This document shows positions 24,233 to 31,653 of a stretch of DNA of 64,000 nucleotides, piece after piece. Position numbers and translations under genes: made by a program. Source of the stretch: Halobacteriovorax sp. (GTDB lineage Bacteria > Bdellovibrionota > Bacteriovoracia > Bacteriovoracales > Bacteriovoracaceae); contig PBIO01000019.1 of NCBI GenBank assembly GCA_002720865.1, positions 42,402 through 106,401 on the forward strand, in the 5' to 3' direction. The stretch's first letter is position 1, and each line of letters begins with the position of its first letter. Below the pieces are notes generated by a model. That model was not told where the DNA came from. It saw only the letters and a program-made list of their open reading frames with translations, and searched no databases.

Positions 24233-25519
24233 ATGAAGACATTTTTTCTAGGGTTAATCTTATATCTTTTCTCAGTGACATTTTCTTTTGCAGAGGAAAA
24301 TCCATATTCAGCCCAAGTTTTTTTCTTTAAGGGAGAGGTTTTATTATCTACCGACGGTGGTCAATTCGCTGGTGTGGAGAGTAAGGAAACTATTGGGGAA
24401 GGCGATATTATAAAAACCGGTAAGCGATCTTTTGCCGTTATCAGATTTCCTGATAAATCAACTATGCGAATCGATCAAAATTCTGAGATAAAAATCGAAA
24501 ATATTGTGGAAAGGGTTGATAACACAAGTCTTGGCGCCTCGGAAATTCTTCTTAAAGCTGGTAGGGCAGTCATCGATGTCATTAATAAATCTAAGGCACC
24601 GGTTTTTAATATTAGAACAAAAAATGTTTCGATGGGTGTTAGAGGTACCAGATTACTCGCAGGAATAGACCCAACTAGTGGCACGACCGATTTAGCCGTT
24701 GAACGAGGTGAGGTTGAGATTTCTAGAGTTGATAAACCAGAAATCAGAGATGCCGTATTGGCTGGAGAGGCACTTCATGTAGAAAAAAATAAACGTTTTA
24801 CGCAGCCCCAATCATATAAGTGGGTTAAAGACTTTGATTTTAACACCCAGGTTAAAAATTTAGATCACTCTCGAAATGAATTTGTGGCCGAAGCTAAGAG
24901 AAAGGAGTTTTCAGCTAAAAAGAAACCCTGGAAACGGGACGAGAAGAGGTGGTCAAAACGTAGCGAGAAATGGAAAAAACTAAGAGCTCAGTATTTAAGA
25001 AGAAGTGATGACCTAAAGGAAAAGAGGAAAGAATTTAGGGAGAGTAAAAAGAAGTTTAAAGAAAAAAGAAAAAAGCTAGTCGATAAAAGAAATAAATTAA
25101 TTGTCGAGTCAAAGGAGCTTAGAAAGGAAGCTTTAAGACTTAAAAAAGAACGGGCTAATCTTTCAAAAGAAACTAGAGTATTGAAGACAAGTAGAAATGA
25201 TCCAAGAAAAAAGATGGAGCTTTCAAGAAAAAGAAGAGATTTAAATGCTAGGGCCAGGAAGTTAAAAGATAGAAGGGAAAGTATTAAGAAAGAAAAGAAA
25301 GCTCTAAGAGATGAGAAGAGGAGCCTTATTAAAGAAAAAAAGGCTTCAAAGAAAAAGCTCAAAAAGCTTAGAAAAAGAAATAAAAGAGACCTAGAGAAAG
25401 TTAAAAGAATGAGAAAACGTAATAAGAAGAAAATGATGTTAATGAAAAAGAAGATGTTAGATAATAGACCACCTGATGGAGATGGAGCTGGAAGCGGAGG
25501 CAACTCTACCGGGCATTAA
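24233..25519 (+). CDS. FecR-domain secreted protein with a long charged coil
   Basis: A 428-residue protein. A signal peptide ends near FSFAEE (residue 22). Residues about 25-170 are a FecR-type domain: VFFFKGEVLLS, then GDIIKTGKRSFAVIRFPDKS and the RTKNVSMGVRGTRLLAG block are typical. From about residue 195 to 410 the sequence is extremely rich in Lys, Arg and Glu with heptad-like spacing and almost no hydrophobic core, so it should be one long single helix or coil. A short Gly/Asp-rich tail ends in GGNSTGH. In other bacteria FecR domains without an anti-sigma part occur in periplasmic or surface proteins. A role as a periplasmic spacer or wall-binding rod is conceivable but not shown. Confidence 0.85.
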   Translation: MKTFFLGLILYLFSVTFSFAEENPYSAQVFFFKGEVLLSTDGGQFAGVESKETIGEGDIIKTGKRSFAVIRFPDKSTMRIDQNSEIKIENIVERVDNTSLGASEILLKAGRAVIDVINKSKAPVFNIRTKNVSMGVRGTRLLAGIDPTSGTTDLAVERGEVEISRVDKPEIRDAVLAGEALHVEKNKRFTQPQSYKWVKDFDFNTQVKNLDHSRNEFVAEAKRKEFSAKKKPWKRDEKRWSKRSEKWKKLRAQYLRRSDDLKEKRKEFRESKKKFKEKRKKLVDKRNKLIVESKELRKEALRLKKERANLSKETRVLKTSRNDPRKKMELSRKRRDLNARARKLKDRRESIKKEKKALRDEKRSLIKEKKASKKKLKKLRKRNKRDLEKVKRMRKRNKKKMMLMKKKMLDNRPPDGDGAGSGGNSTGH

Positions 25520-28426
25520 TTATTTTTGACTATTAATTTCAGAATTTGGGTCGGCATTTTTATTTATGCCGGCCTTGTCGTAAAAAGAGTCGAAGCCCCA
25601 TCCTTTTTGGTGGTACTTAATAGAAGATGAGTCATCGATCTTATGTCCAGAGAGCCATTCGTATATAACGACAGGAATAGAGCCATTAATTTCACTTTGT
25701 AGTTTAAGGTTACCCTTAACAGGCTCTCCCCAAACACCAACAAAAGCGTCTTTTTCATGAAAAAGCTCCCCCGCATGCCTTCCAGGGACGGTTGAGTTAT
25801 AGCCTATACCTTGAGCAGGGAAAAGATTAATAGTCCCAGCTAGATCAGTATCGTAGAGCCTTGCCGTTTGACCGACAGAGCCTGGTCTTTGGCTATAACT
25901 AGTAAGCTCTCTCCAAGTGGATTCATCACACCAAGTGGAAATATCGTCTTTTTTCGCTTCATCAATACATTGCTTCTGAAGAGCTAAGGCCTTATTCCAG
26001 GTCTTTTTACTTTCTCTATATTTATTCGGAGACCTGGTTTCAAGAATATCGGTTTTAGATTCATAGAAAATACGGTTTCCATCTCTTATCACTCTTCCTT
26101 CTTGGACTACTCCTTTCCACTTTCTCATAATTTGGGTGTCAGTATACTCGGGAGTTCCTTCCTCATTTCTTACGAGGAGATAATCTAGAGTGTCTCCAAG
26201 ATTTGTTAAAATATGATCGATCATATCAACTTTCTGTCCTGAGATCAGAGTTAGGTTTCTTAGATGTCTAAGAAGAGGCTGTTTTTTCCAATTGGCTCCT
26301 TGGTCAATAAAGAGATCCATATTGTGATTCCCACCTGCAGTTGAACCTACGATGACATCATAACCTTTCATATTTTGCGGCTTGAGAGGATGCTTTAATT
26401 TTGGACCTCCGCCTTCATCTACACTAACTTTATGTACTTTTACTTTTATGCCCTCTTTTTCCATTTTCTCAAATACTGCTATTTCAGGATTCGTTATATA
26501 ATAAACGGGGTCAAGCCCGTGATCTCCTGTCATTCCCCATACCGTTTTACTCATTACTCCAGCATCACTGTAGATCTTATTAATTCTACCTAGCCAATAA
26601 TCAAGACGATTTAGTTCACCAGTAGGTGAGATAATTTCATCTGCAAAAGGACCAGTAAAATGGGCGAAGTGATCAGGCCAGGGGTTATAGTAAACCAGAT
26701 GGGTAGGTAGAGAGTCATTCTCAAGCTCACTGATACTTTGTATTATCGCGTATGCTGCTAGAGTGGGATCCTTGCGCGGGTATTTACCGCGGTTCATATT
26801 TCTTCTTCTAAAACGGTTATAATGCTCAATTTTCTTTTTATAAGTAAGAAGTCTCTTTTTAAGAACCATGACTTTCTTTTGATTGATGGCCCTTCTTTCT
26901 AATTCCTTAATACAAAGAATATCTCCAAAGTCTCTTTGAAATTCTCCTGCAACAAGATTTATCATGGGGTCAAAAGACCAGTCAGCTCCTTCAAAGTAGG
27001 AGCCAGCACAATTTAAACTTGCGAGGTGAGGGAGCCTCATGAAATTTGTTAGATGACCATTTTTCTTAGCAATATTATCAAACTGAAGAGCATCGTTACC
27101 CCAGAAGTAATAGGCCCTATTCTCCTCTCTATCTAGAAAATTAAAATTTGTTATTCCTGTGGAATGCTCCCCAGTGACTGGAGCGCCAGTAAAAGCGATG
27201 GGAAGATTTCGAGCACTGATAGTTGGGGTGGTGGACAATCCACTTTTAGCGATTGTTTTATTACTTTTACTATATAGATTTTTAAAGAAAGGAAGATATT
27301 TCGACTCTTTATAGTCTAACTTCTTTTTTACTATATGGTTTAGGAAATCAACTTGCTGAACGATATCAAGTGTTTTGGATGGAACGTCTTTTGGTTTAAA
27401 GTCTTTGTAATTTTTGTGTTCCTGATGAATGGTCCTTAAAAATTTGTTTGTAGGATTACTTGAAGAAAGAGCCTCCATTAAATGGCCCTGTAGTCCATCA
27501 ACAACGATATGAACTCCATATCTTCTGTCGTTTAACCCCTCTTCGAGATAGGCCCAAAGTTTTGAGTCTTTCTTTTTTATTTCATCTTTCATCCATTGAC
27601 GTAATGCTCTTTGCTTATGGTACTTTTTGGCAAACATTTGATAATGCTTATAGGCATACACTAGAATGGCCTCAGCCGCTGAGAGTGAGAGAGCCTCAAT
27701 CATTAACTCATCTTTTAGAATGGGAGTAATTTGGTCTTTAACTTTAGCTTCGAGTTCAAATTCCTCTAAAACCATTTCGAGAAGCTTCTTCACATGAGGC
27801 ATGGCCATTTCACCAAGCTCAACTCCTACCTCTGGTTTTTTCCCAAGGATAAATTGGTTCTGTTTAAAGAGTAAGGCATCAAAGACCACCACAATTTGAG
27901 CGATAAATTTCTTTGAGAGCTCTTTTTTCTCTTTTTCAGTTGCTTCAGGTTTGTGACCAAAAGTCTTATCTCCATAAGTGAAAAGGCTATGTTTTAACCC
28001 GGGAAGTTTTTTAGGATCGGGAAAGTGTTTAAGGATATAATTTTCAAAACTAATAGTTTTGTCTTCTTCGCTGGCCATATAAAGTTCTTGCATACCGAGT
28101 AGGAATGGAACCATTTGAGCCATAAAATCTTTATGTTCTACCTTACCGTAGATTCTGTCTTTCACCTCTTGTTCAAGAGGAAGACTTTCAAGAAAGGTCC
28201 TAACTTTTTTTCTAATAACAATTTTTGCAACCCAACGAACTGGAGGGACTGCCAAAAACCCAGAGTAGTCAAAGATCTTAGCATTCCTAAATTCTCTTTC
28301 ACGGTAGGCTAAGTCCGTGGGGTCATTTGCTGGAGAGCGAACAGCATCAGGAGATGTATATGAACACGACTGAACTAAAAATAACCAAGCGGTCAATAAA
28401 ATTTTTAAAGAATTTTTTGCTCTCAT
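25520..28426 (-). CDS. Large alkaline-phosphatase-superfamily lipoprotein (type I phosphodiesterase-like)
   Basis: A 968-residue protein with a lipoprotein signal ending in SCSY, so the mature form should be lipid-anchored. The middle and C-terminal parts carry the pattern of type I phosphodiesterase/nucleotide pyrophosphatases: VDGLQGHLMEAL near 309 (metal aspartate), a likely threonine nucleophile in PVTGEHSTGITNF near 420, PWPDHFAHFTGP (metal Asp and His), TGDHGLDPV near 634 and GRHAGELFH near 887. The N-terminal 290 residues are helical with no recognised domain. The enzyme would hydrolyse phosphodiesters outside the cytoplasm; nucleotide or lipid head-group substrates are possible. It is unusually long for the family. 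It starts behind AAGGA and converges with the FecR gene. Confidence 0.75.
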   Translation of the reverse strand: MRAKNSLKILLTAWLFLVQSCSYTSPDAVRSPANDPTDLAYREREFRNAKIFDYSGFLAVPPVRWVAKIVIRKKVRTFLESLPLEQEVKDRIYGKVEHKDFMAQMVPFLLGMQELYMASEEDKTISFENYILKHFPDPKKLPGLKHSLFTYGDKTFGHKPEATEKEKKELSKKFIAQIVVVFDALLFKQNQFILGKKPEVGVELGEMAMPHVKKLLEMVLEEFELEAKVKDQITPILKDELMIEALSLSAAEAILVYAYKHYQMFAKKYHKQRALRQWMKDEIKKKDSKLWAYLEEGLNDRRYGVHIVVDGLQGHLMEALSSSNPTNKFLRTIHQEHKNYKDFKPKDVPSKTLDIVQQVDFLNHIVKKKLDYKESKYLPFFKNLYSKSNKTIAKSGLSTTPTISARNLPIAFTGAPVTGEHSTGITNFNFLDREENRAYYFWGNDALQFDNIAKKNGHLTNFMRLPHLASLNCAGSYFEGADWSFDPMINLVAGEFQRDFGDILCIKELERRAINQKKVMVLKKRLLTYKKKIEHYNRFRRRNMNRGKYPRKDPTLAAYAIIQSISELENDSLPTHLVYYNPWPDHFAHFTGPFADEIISPTGELNRLDYWLGRINKIYSDAGVMSKTVWGMTGDHGLDPVYYITNPEIAVFEKMEKEGIKVKVHKVSVDEGGGPKLKHPLKPQNMKGYDVIVGSTAGGNHNMDLFIDQGANWKKQPLLRHLRNLTLISGQKVDMIDHILTNLGDTLDYLLVRNEEGTPEYTDTQIMRKWKGVVQEGRVIRDGNRIFYESKTDILETRSPNKYRESKKTWNKALALQKQCIDEAKKDDISTWCDESTWRELTSYSQRPGSVGQTARLYDTDLAGTINLFPAQGIGYNSTVPGRHAGELFHEKDAFVGVWGEPVKGNLKLQSEINGSIPVVIYEWLSGHKIDDSSSIKYHQKGWGFDSFYDKAGINKNADPNSEINSQK

Positions 28427-28435
28427 TTCGTCCTT

Positions 28436-28474
28436 GCGAAAAATCTCTACCCTCTATTTATCGGTATTTTTCGC
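28436..28474 (-). promoter_or_regulatory. Inverted repeat just upstream of the phosphodiesterase ribosome site
   Basis: GCGAAAAAT (28436-28444) and ATTTTTCGC (28466-28474) are perfect 9-bp arms around 21 nt. On the minus strand the hairpin ends immediately before the AAGGA site of the gene starting at 28426, so it may affect its translation or mRNA stability. Confidence 0.4.
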
Positions 28475-28581
28475 TTAAACATTATAGGTATTTTCTTTAA
28501 AATATAGGGGTTTAGACAGGAATTAGAGCAGTTTTAGCATCTGTTGATAGTTTAACTCAAGTGATTAAGACATGCTCCATA

Positions 28582-28610
28582 TTGACGAGAGCACCGAGCG
28601 CCACTAATAT
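28582..28610 (+). promoter_or_regulatory. Strong promoter of the histone-fold gene
   Basis: TTGACG (28582-28587), a 17-nt spacer and TAATAT (28605-28610) are close to consensus. The start would fall near 28617, giving a 40-nt leader with GAGGAA as ribosome site. High expression, as expected for an abundant DNA-binding protein, is inferred. Confidence 0.7.
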
Positions 28611-28656
28611 TTGAAACCTAGTTTAAACAATTACAAACAATTTAAGTGAGGAACTT

Positions 28657-28857
28657 ATGGCTAAGAAAAAAGCAAAAGACATGTTACTTGTAGGATCAAA
28701 AACAAAAGAAGCTCTTAAAGGGAAAGGTTTCAACGTTTCTTCTGATACACTAGATGCTATGAATGAGTACGTTTACTGGCTAGTTGATCAAGCTCAAAAG
28801 AAATGTGCTGCTAACGGACGTAAAACTATCCGTCCTTACGACATTCTTGCTGAGTAA
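28657..28857 (+). CDS. Histone-fold DNA-binding protein (bacterial histone)
   Basis: A 66-residue basic protein that fits the minimal histone fold: a short lysine-rich start (MAKKKAKD), a first helix (SKTKEALKGKG), the VSSDTLDAMNEYVYWLVDQAQKKCAANG middle (long central helix), and GRKTIRPYDILAE as the second loop plus last helix. The GRKTI-x-x-x-DI block and VS-D before the central helix match archaeal HMfB-type histones at corresponding positions. Bacterial histones of this size are known in Bdellovibrio (Bd0055), where a dimer binds DNA end-on and forms filaments. The gene has a strong promoter, a good ribosome site and its own terminator. Assignment rests on motif reading, and the DNA-binding mode is inferred. 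The single Cys is unusual. Confidence 0.85.
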   Translation: MAKKKAKDMLLVGSKTKEALKGKGFNVSSDTLDAMNEYVYWLVDQAQKKCAANGRKTIRPYDILAE

Positions 28858-28871
28858 GACTTAGCTGATAC

Positions 28872-28901
28872 AAGGCCCTCTTCTGAAGGGCCTTTTTTTT
28901 T
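28872..28901 (+). terminator. Rho-independent terminator of the histone gene
   Basis: AAGGCCCT and AGGGCCTT form an 8-bp perfect stem with a 7-nt loop, followed by seven or more T residues. It ends 2 nt before the stop of the convergent gene. Confidence 0.95.
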
Positions 28902-28902
28902 C

Positions 28903-30246
28903 TTAAGATTTTTTAAAACTTTTCTTTAATGCTTCTAAACATTTTGGAACTTCTGTTGATTCAGAGAATTTTTCTTTGATTTGCCCAAAAACTTCACCAA
29001 CATTAATTTTTGCTCGAGGACTACTAAGAATAGCTAATGAGAACTCTTCAGCGGCAAGAAAGAGCACTCCTAGTTTTTGAACTTGAGGAGAAATTTGTCT
29101 TGGGAAGCCTATACCTGAATGGGATCCATGGTGGTGGCGTACAATTTTTTCCACCTCGCTTGGAACCTTGTCATTTTCTTTTAATTTATCAGCAGCTAAT
29201 TTGGCGTGGTTTTCTACACGTTCATGAGCATCTCCCAAGAAGGCCTGCTCAAGCTCTAGGTCAGACATGATATCCATTTCTTCATCTGACTCTAAAAACA
29301 TATCGTGCACATAGGCGGCCATTGTTAAATATTCACTATGCTTTGATTCACCCCAATCAATATTTTTAATCATAATTGAGCTAACCACGCTAATCATATA
29401 ACTTCTTCTAAATCTATATCCTAATTGAGAATTGTAAATTTCTGTTAGAAGCCCAAGCTTTGAATTAGCATTTTCAATCTTACTATTTATCTTAGAGATT
29501 GACTCTTGGGCCAATTGAAGGTTTGACTCGTTTAGACCCACTTCCGTCAGTTGTTCAAGAACATAAGACTGGATTTCCTCTTTTGATTGTGAGGCCGTGT
29601 GAATATCATTTAAAAGTTCTTTAAATCTTTTATTAACAATAGTCGTAAAGTCGGAATAGTGGTCCTTATGGATATACAAGTGAGTAACATTTTTACTAGC
29701 ATAACCATCAATTACACTTAGATCATAGCCTTCGTTTGAATTAATTCTTTTTAAAAACTGAAACTCTTCACCCCTTTTTAGCCTAATGAAAATATCATAG
29801 GGAATGACAGCAAAATATTTAAAAATATTTAAAGGGACGGGACGATAGTTTTTATTTTGGTCTTTTTTATTTTGCTCTTCAAGCTCTTCATTAAGTTTAG
29901 ATTGCTCTCTCTTAACAATGGCGTGAGCTGTTTTGGCTAATAGTTCTGGTTTCGTGCTCTCTGGTAAAAGAGTTAGAGTATCACTGGTTGACTCAACACT
30001 TAGACCTAAACTTATGAGTGGGATCTCAATTTTTTCTTCTTTTAATTTTTGAAGAATAAACTCAACGGTATCTTCGGATTCTATTTTATCCTTTGCAATA
30101 ATCATAGCGGGCTCAAGAAGCTCTATCATGGCCCAGGCATCTTTACCTGTTTCACTGGGGATAACCTCAGCTCCTAGGGACTGAGTTAAGTTCATGCTGA
30201 ACATATCCCTAAGTCTTTGATCCGGTTCTACTAAAATAATCTGCAT
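28903..30246 (-). CDS. Degenerate receiver plus HD-GYP-like domain protein
   Basis: A 447-residue protein. The first 120 residues look like a response-regulator receiver (MQIILVEPDQRLRDMF) but the phosphoacceptor position reads PAMIIAKDKI instead of the usual hydrophobic-LD, so phosphorylation is doubtful. The middle section is mixed with a coil near 230-270. The C-terminal third has an HD pair in YVHDMFLE near 312 and a histidine-rich HHHGSHSGIGFP near 370, which corresponds to the HHExxdGxGYP block of HD-GYP phosphodiesterases with GFP for GYP. It may degrade c-di-GMP or only bind it. No Shine-Dalgarno is evident; TAACAT lies 6 nt before the ATG. Confidence 0.8.
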   Translation of the reverse strand: MQIILVEPDQRLRDMFSMNLTQSLGAEVIPSETGKDAWAMIELLEPAMIIAKDKIESEDTVEFILQKLKEEKIEIPLISLGLSVESTSDTLTLLPESTKPELLAKTAHAIVKREQSKLNEELEEQNKKDQNKNYRPVPLNIFKYFAVIPYDIFIRLKRGEEFQFLKRINSNEGYDLSVIDGYASKNVTHLYIHKDHYSDFTTIVNKRFKELLNDIHTASQSKEEIQSYVLEQLTEVGLNESNLQLAQESISKINSKIENANSKLGLLTEIYNSQLGYRFRRSYMISVVSSIMIKNIDWGESKHSEYLTMAAYVHDMFLESDEEMDIMSDLELEQAFLGDAHERVENHAKLAADKLKENDKVPSEVEKIVRHHHGSHSGIGFPRQISPQVQKLGVLFLAAEEFSLAILSSPRAKINVGEVFGQIKEKFSESTEVPKCLEALKKSFKKS

Positions 30247-30260
30247 AAAGATATGTTACC

Positions 30261-30289
30261 TTGACGCGTTGAGAACTGAAAGTTAGGGT
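30261..30289 (+). promoter_or_regulatory. Promoter of the SpoU methylase gene, apparently leaderless
   Basis: TTGACG (30261-30266), a 17-nt spacer and TAGGGT (30284-30289) end 6 nt before the ATG at 30296. The -10 keeps the essential first TA and last T. AGGGTG is too far upstream or ambiguous as a Shine-Dalgarno. Confidence 0.45.
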
Positions 30290-30295
30290 GCGTCT

Positions 30296-30841
30296 ATGGG
30301 AAAGAAGAAATTTATGGACCGAAGAAAGTATACTGAAAAGCTTTTTGAAAAAGAGCTCATCCGAAATCGCGGTCTTGGAAAAGAAGGTGTTCACGATGTG
30401 GTCATCGTCTTGGATCATCTAAAACCTAGTTTTAATATCGGAAAAATTTTTAGATCTGCAGAGGCTTTTGGAGCTAACTCTATTCATTTAGTCGGAATCA
30501 ATTTTTTTGATCCTATTCCATCAAAGGGATGCTTTAGAAAAGTAAAGGCCCACTTCCATGAAACCTTTGATGATTGTTATAAGAGCTTACTTGAAAGTGG
30601 ATATACTCTCTTAGGTTTAGACTCAAATACTGAGGACTATCTTCAAGATATCGAGATTCCTAAAAAGGCAGCCTTTATATTGGGACATGAAGAGTATGGA
30701 TTATCATTCGATCTATTAGACTATCCAGAGATTAAAAGACTTAAAATAAGACAATTTGGGGTTACAGAGTCACTTAATGTTGCAATTGCTGCCACAGTTT
30801 CTATGTATGAATATACTCGGGTACATGGGGCAGATCGCTAA
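30296..30841 (+). CDS. SpoU-family RNA 2'-O-methyltransferase
   Basis: A 181-residue SPOUT methyltransferase of the TrmH/SpoU group, which places a methyl group on a ribose of tRNA or rRNA using S-adenosylmethionine. The three motifs are visible: VIVLDHLKPSFNIGKIFRSA (motif 1, with the catalytic-type Asn and Arg), FILGHEEYGLS (motif 2) and LNVAIAATVSMYEYTR (motif 3), which build the trefoil knot. There is no N-terminal RNA-binding extension, so it is one of the short members such as TrmL or TrmH-like proteins. The target nucleotide cannot be told. The stop overlaps the next, convergent gene by 4 nt. Confidence 0.92.
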   Translation: MGKKKFMDRRKYTEKLFEKELIRNRGLGKEGVHDVVIVLDHLKPSFNIGKIFRSAEAFGANSIHLVGINFFDPIPSKGCFRKVKAHFHETFDDCYKSLLESGYTLLGLDSNTEDYLQDIEIPKKAAFILGHEEYGLSFDLLDYPEIKRLKIRQFGVTESLNVAIAATVSMYEYTRVHGADR

Positions 30842-31548
30842 TCTTCTATATTCTCTAAATCGATATTTTCTGAAATTGTGACTCCAGAAGCCGTTCTTTC
30901 TTTTTCCTTTTGAATAAAACCAAAGGTCACAGGATCAACGCCTGGTAACTCAGTTTCATAGGCGATGGTAATTGTCTTAGGCACGAACTCTCTTAGGGAA
31001 GTAAAGTAATAATCCGGCGGGAGACTGGCCATGATATCTACTTCTTGCTCTTCACCATCCTCGTCATTAGTTGTTGGGGCCATAACCTCCGTCATGGGCT
31101 TAGAAGATGTGTTCTTTACAATGATAGCCCCTTGGATTTTCTCTTTAGGGATATCGCTAGTTAGATTCCAAGAACCCACATGAAAGAAGTCGATATAAAA
31201 GGTAGATTTTTGAAATTTAAGCTTCCTAGGTAGGAGGACGGACTGGATAAAACGTCTTGTACTGGCATCTTTTGACTTTCTGGCCAGTTTTTCGGCCAAA
31301 AGACTATCTTCAACCCGAACAATATAGGCACCAGGTTTTTTCGTGGAGCGAAATAACATATATTGAAATGCTACAGAGAAAAGGGTGAACAGTTTATGCT
31401 GAGTGAGGTGAATATGGTCAGATTCAGCCTCAACTAAGGTTTTTACTGCGTCGTATAGCTCTTGTTTTCCTAGGTCTTTTTTCATAAGTCGGTGGAATTT
31501 TTTAATAAAATACTCGGAGATTTGCAATAAAAATTTACTGTAAAGCAT
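30838..31548 (-). CDS. Conserved-looking protein of unknown function
   Basis: I do not recognise this 236-residue protein. It has no signal peptide or clear membrane segment. The N-terminal third is helical and basic, with a KKDLGKQELYDAVKTL region; the middle is beta-rich and the C-terminus is acidic (ENIDLENIED). The start is uncertain: the ATG at 31548 overlaps a TATAAT on the same strand, so the real start may be the ATG at 31485. It lies back to back with fusA and converges with the SpoU methylase gene. Confidence 0.65.
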   Translation of the reverse strand: MLYSKFLLQISEYFIKKFHRLMKKDLGKQELYDAVKTLVEAESDHIHLTQHKLFTLFSVAFQYMLFRSTKKPGAYIVRVEDSLLAEKLARKSKDASTRRFIQSVLLPRKLKFQKSTFYIDFFHVGSWNLTSDIPKEKIQGAIIVKNTSSKPMTEVMAPTTNDEDGEEQEVDIMASLPPDYYFTSLREFVPKTITIAYETELPGVDPVTFGFIQKEKERTASGVTISENIDLENIED

Positions 31549-31574
31549 TATAGTTTATCAACAAAGATTCCTCG

Positions 31575-31603
31575 TTGACTCATTCGAGTCATTTCACTAA
31601 GAT
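31575..31603 (+). promoter_or_regulatory. fusA promoter with palindrome over the -35
   Basis: TTGACT (31575-31580), a 17-nt spacer and TAAGAT (31598-31603) lie about 50 nt before fusA. The arms TGACTC (31576-31581) and GAGTCA (31586-31591) make a 6-4-6 palindrome across the -35, a possible regulator site. Confidence 0.6.
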
Positions 31604-31653
31604 GCAGCAGATTAACGTCAAAATTAAACAATAATAAAGAATGGAGACTTCTC

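Noticed and set aside
24988..25503. 171-codon minus-strand frame across the FecR coil
   Set aside because: It is the antisense of a Lys/Glu-rich coil, giving a Phe/Leu/Ser-rich translation; no ribosome site and no homology pattern.
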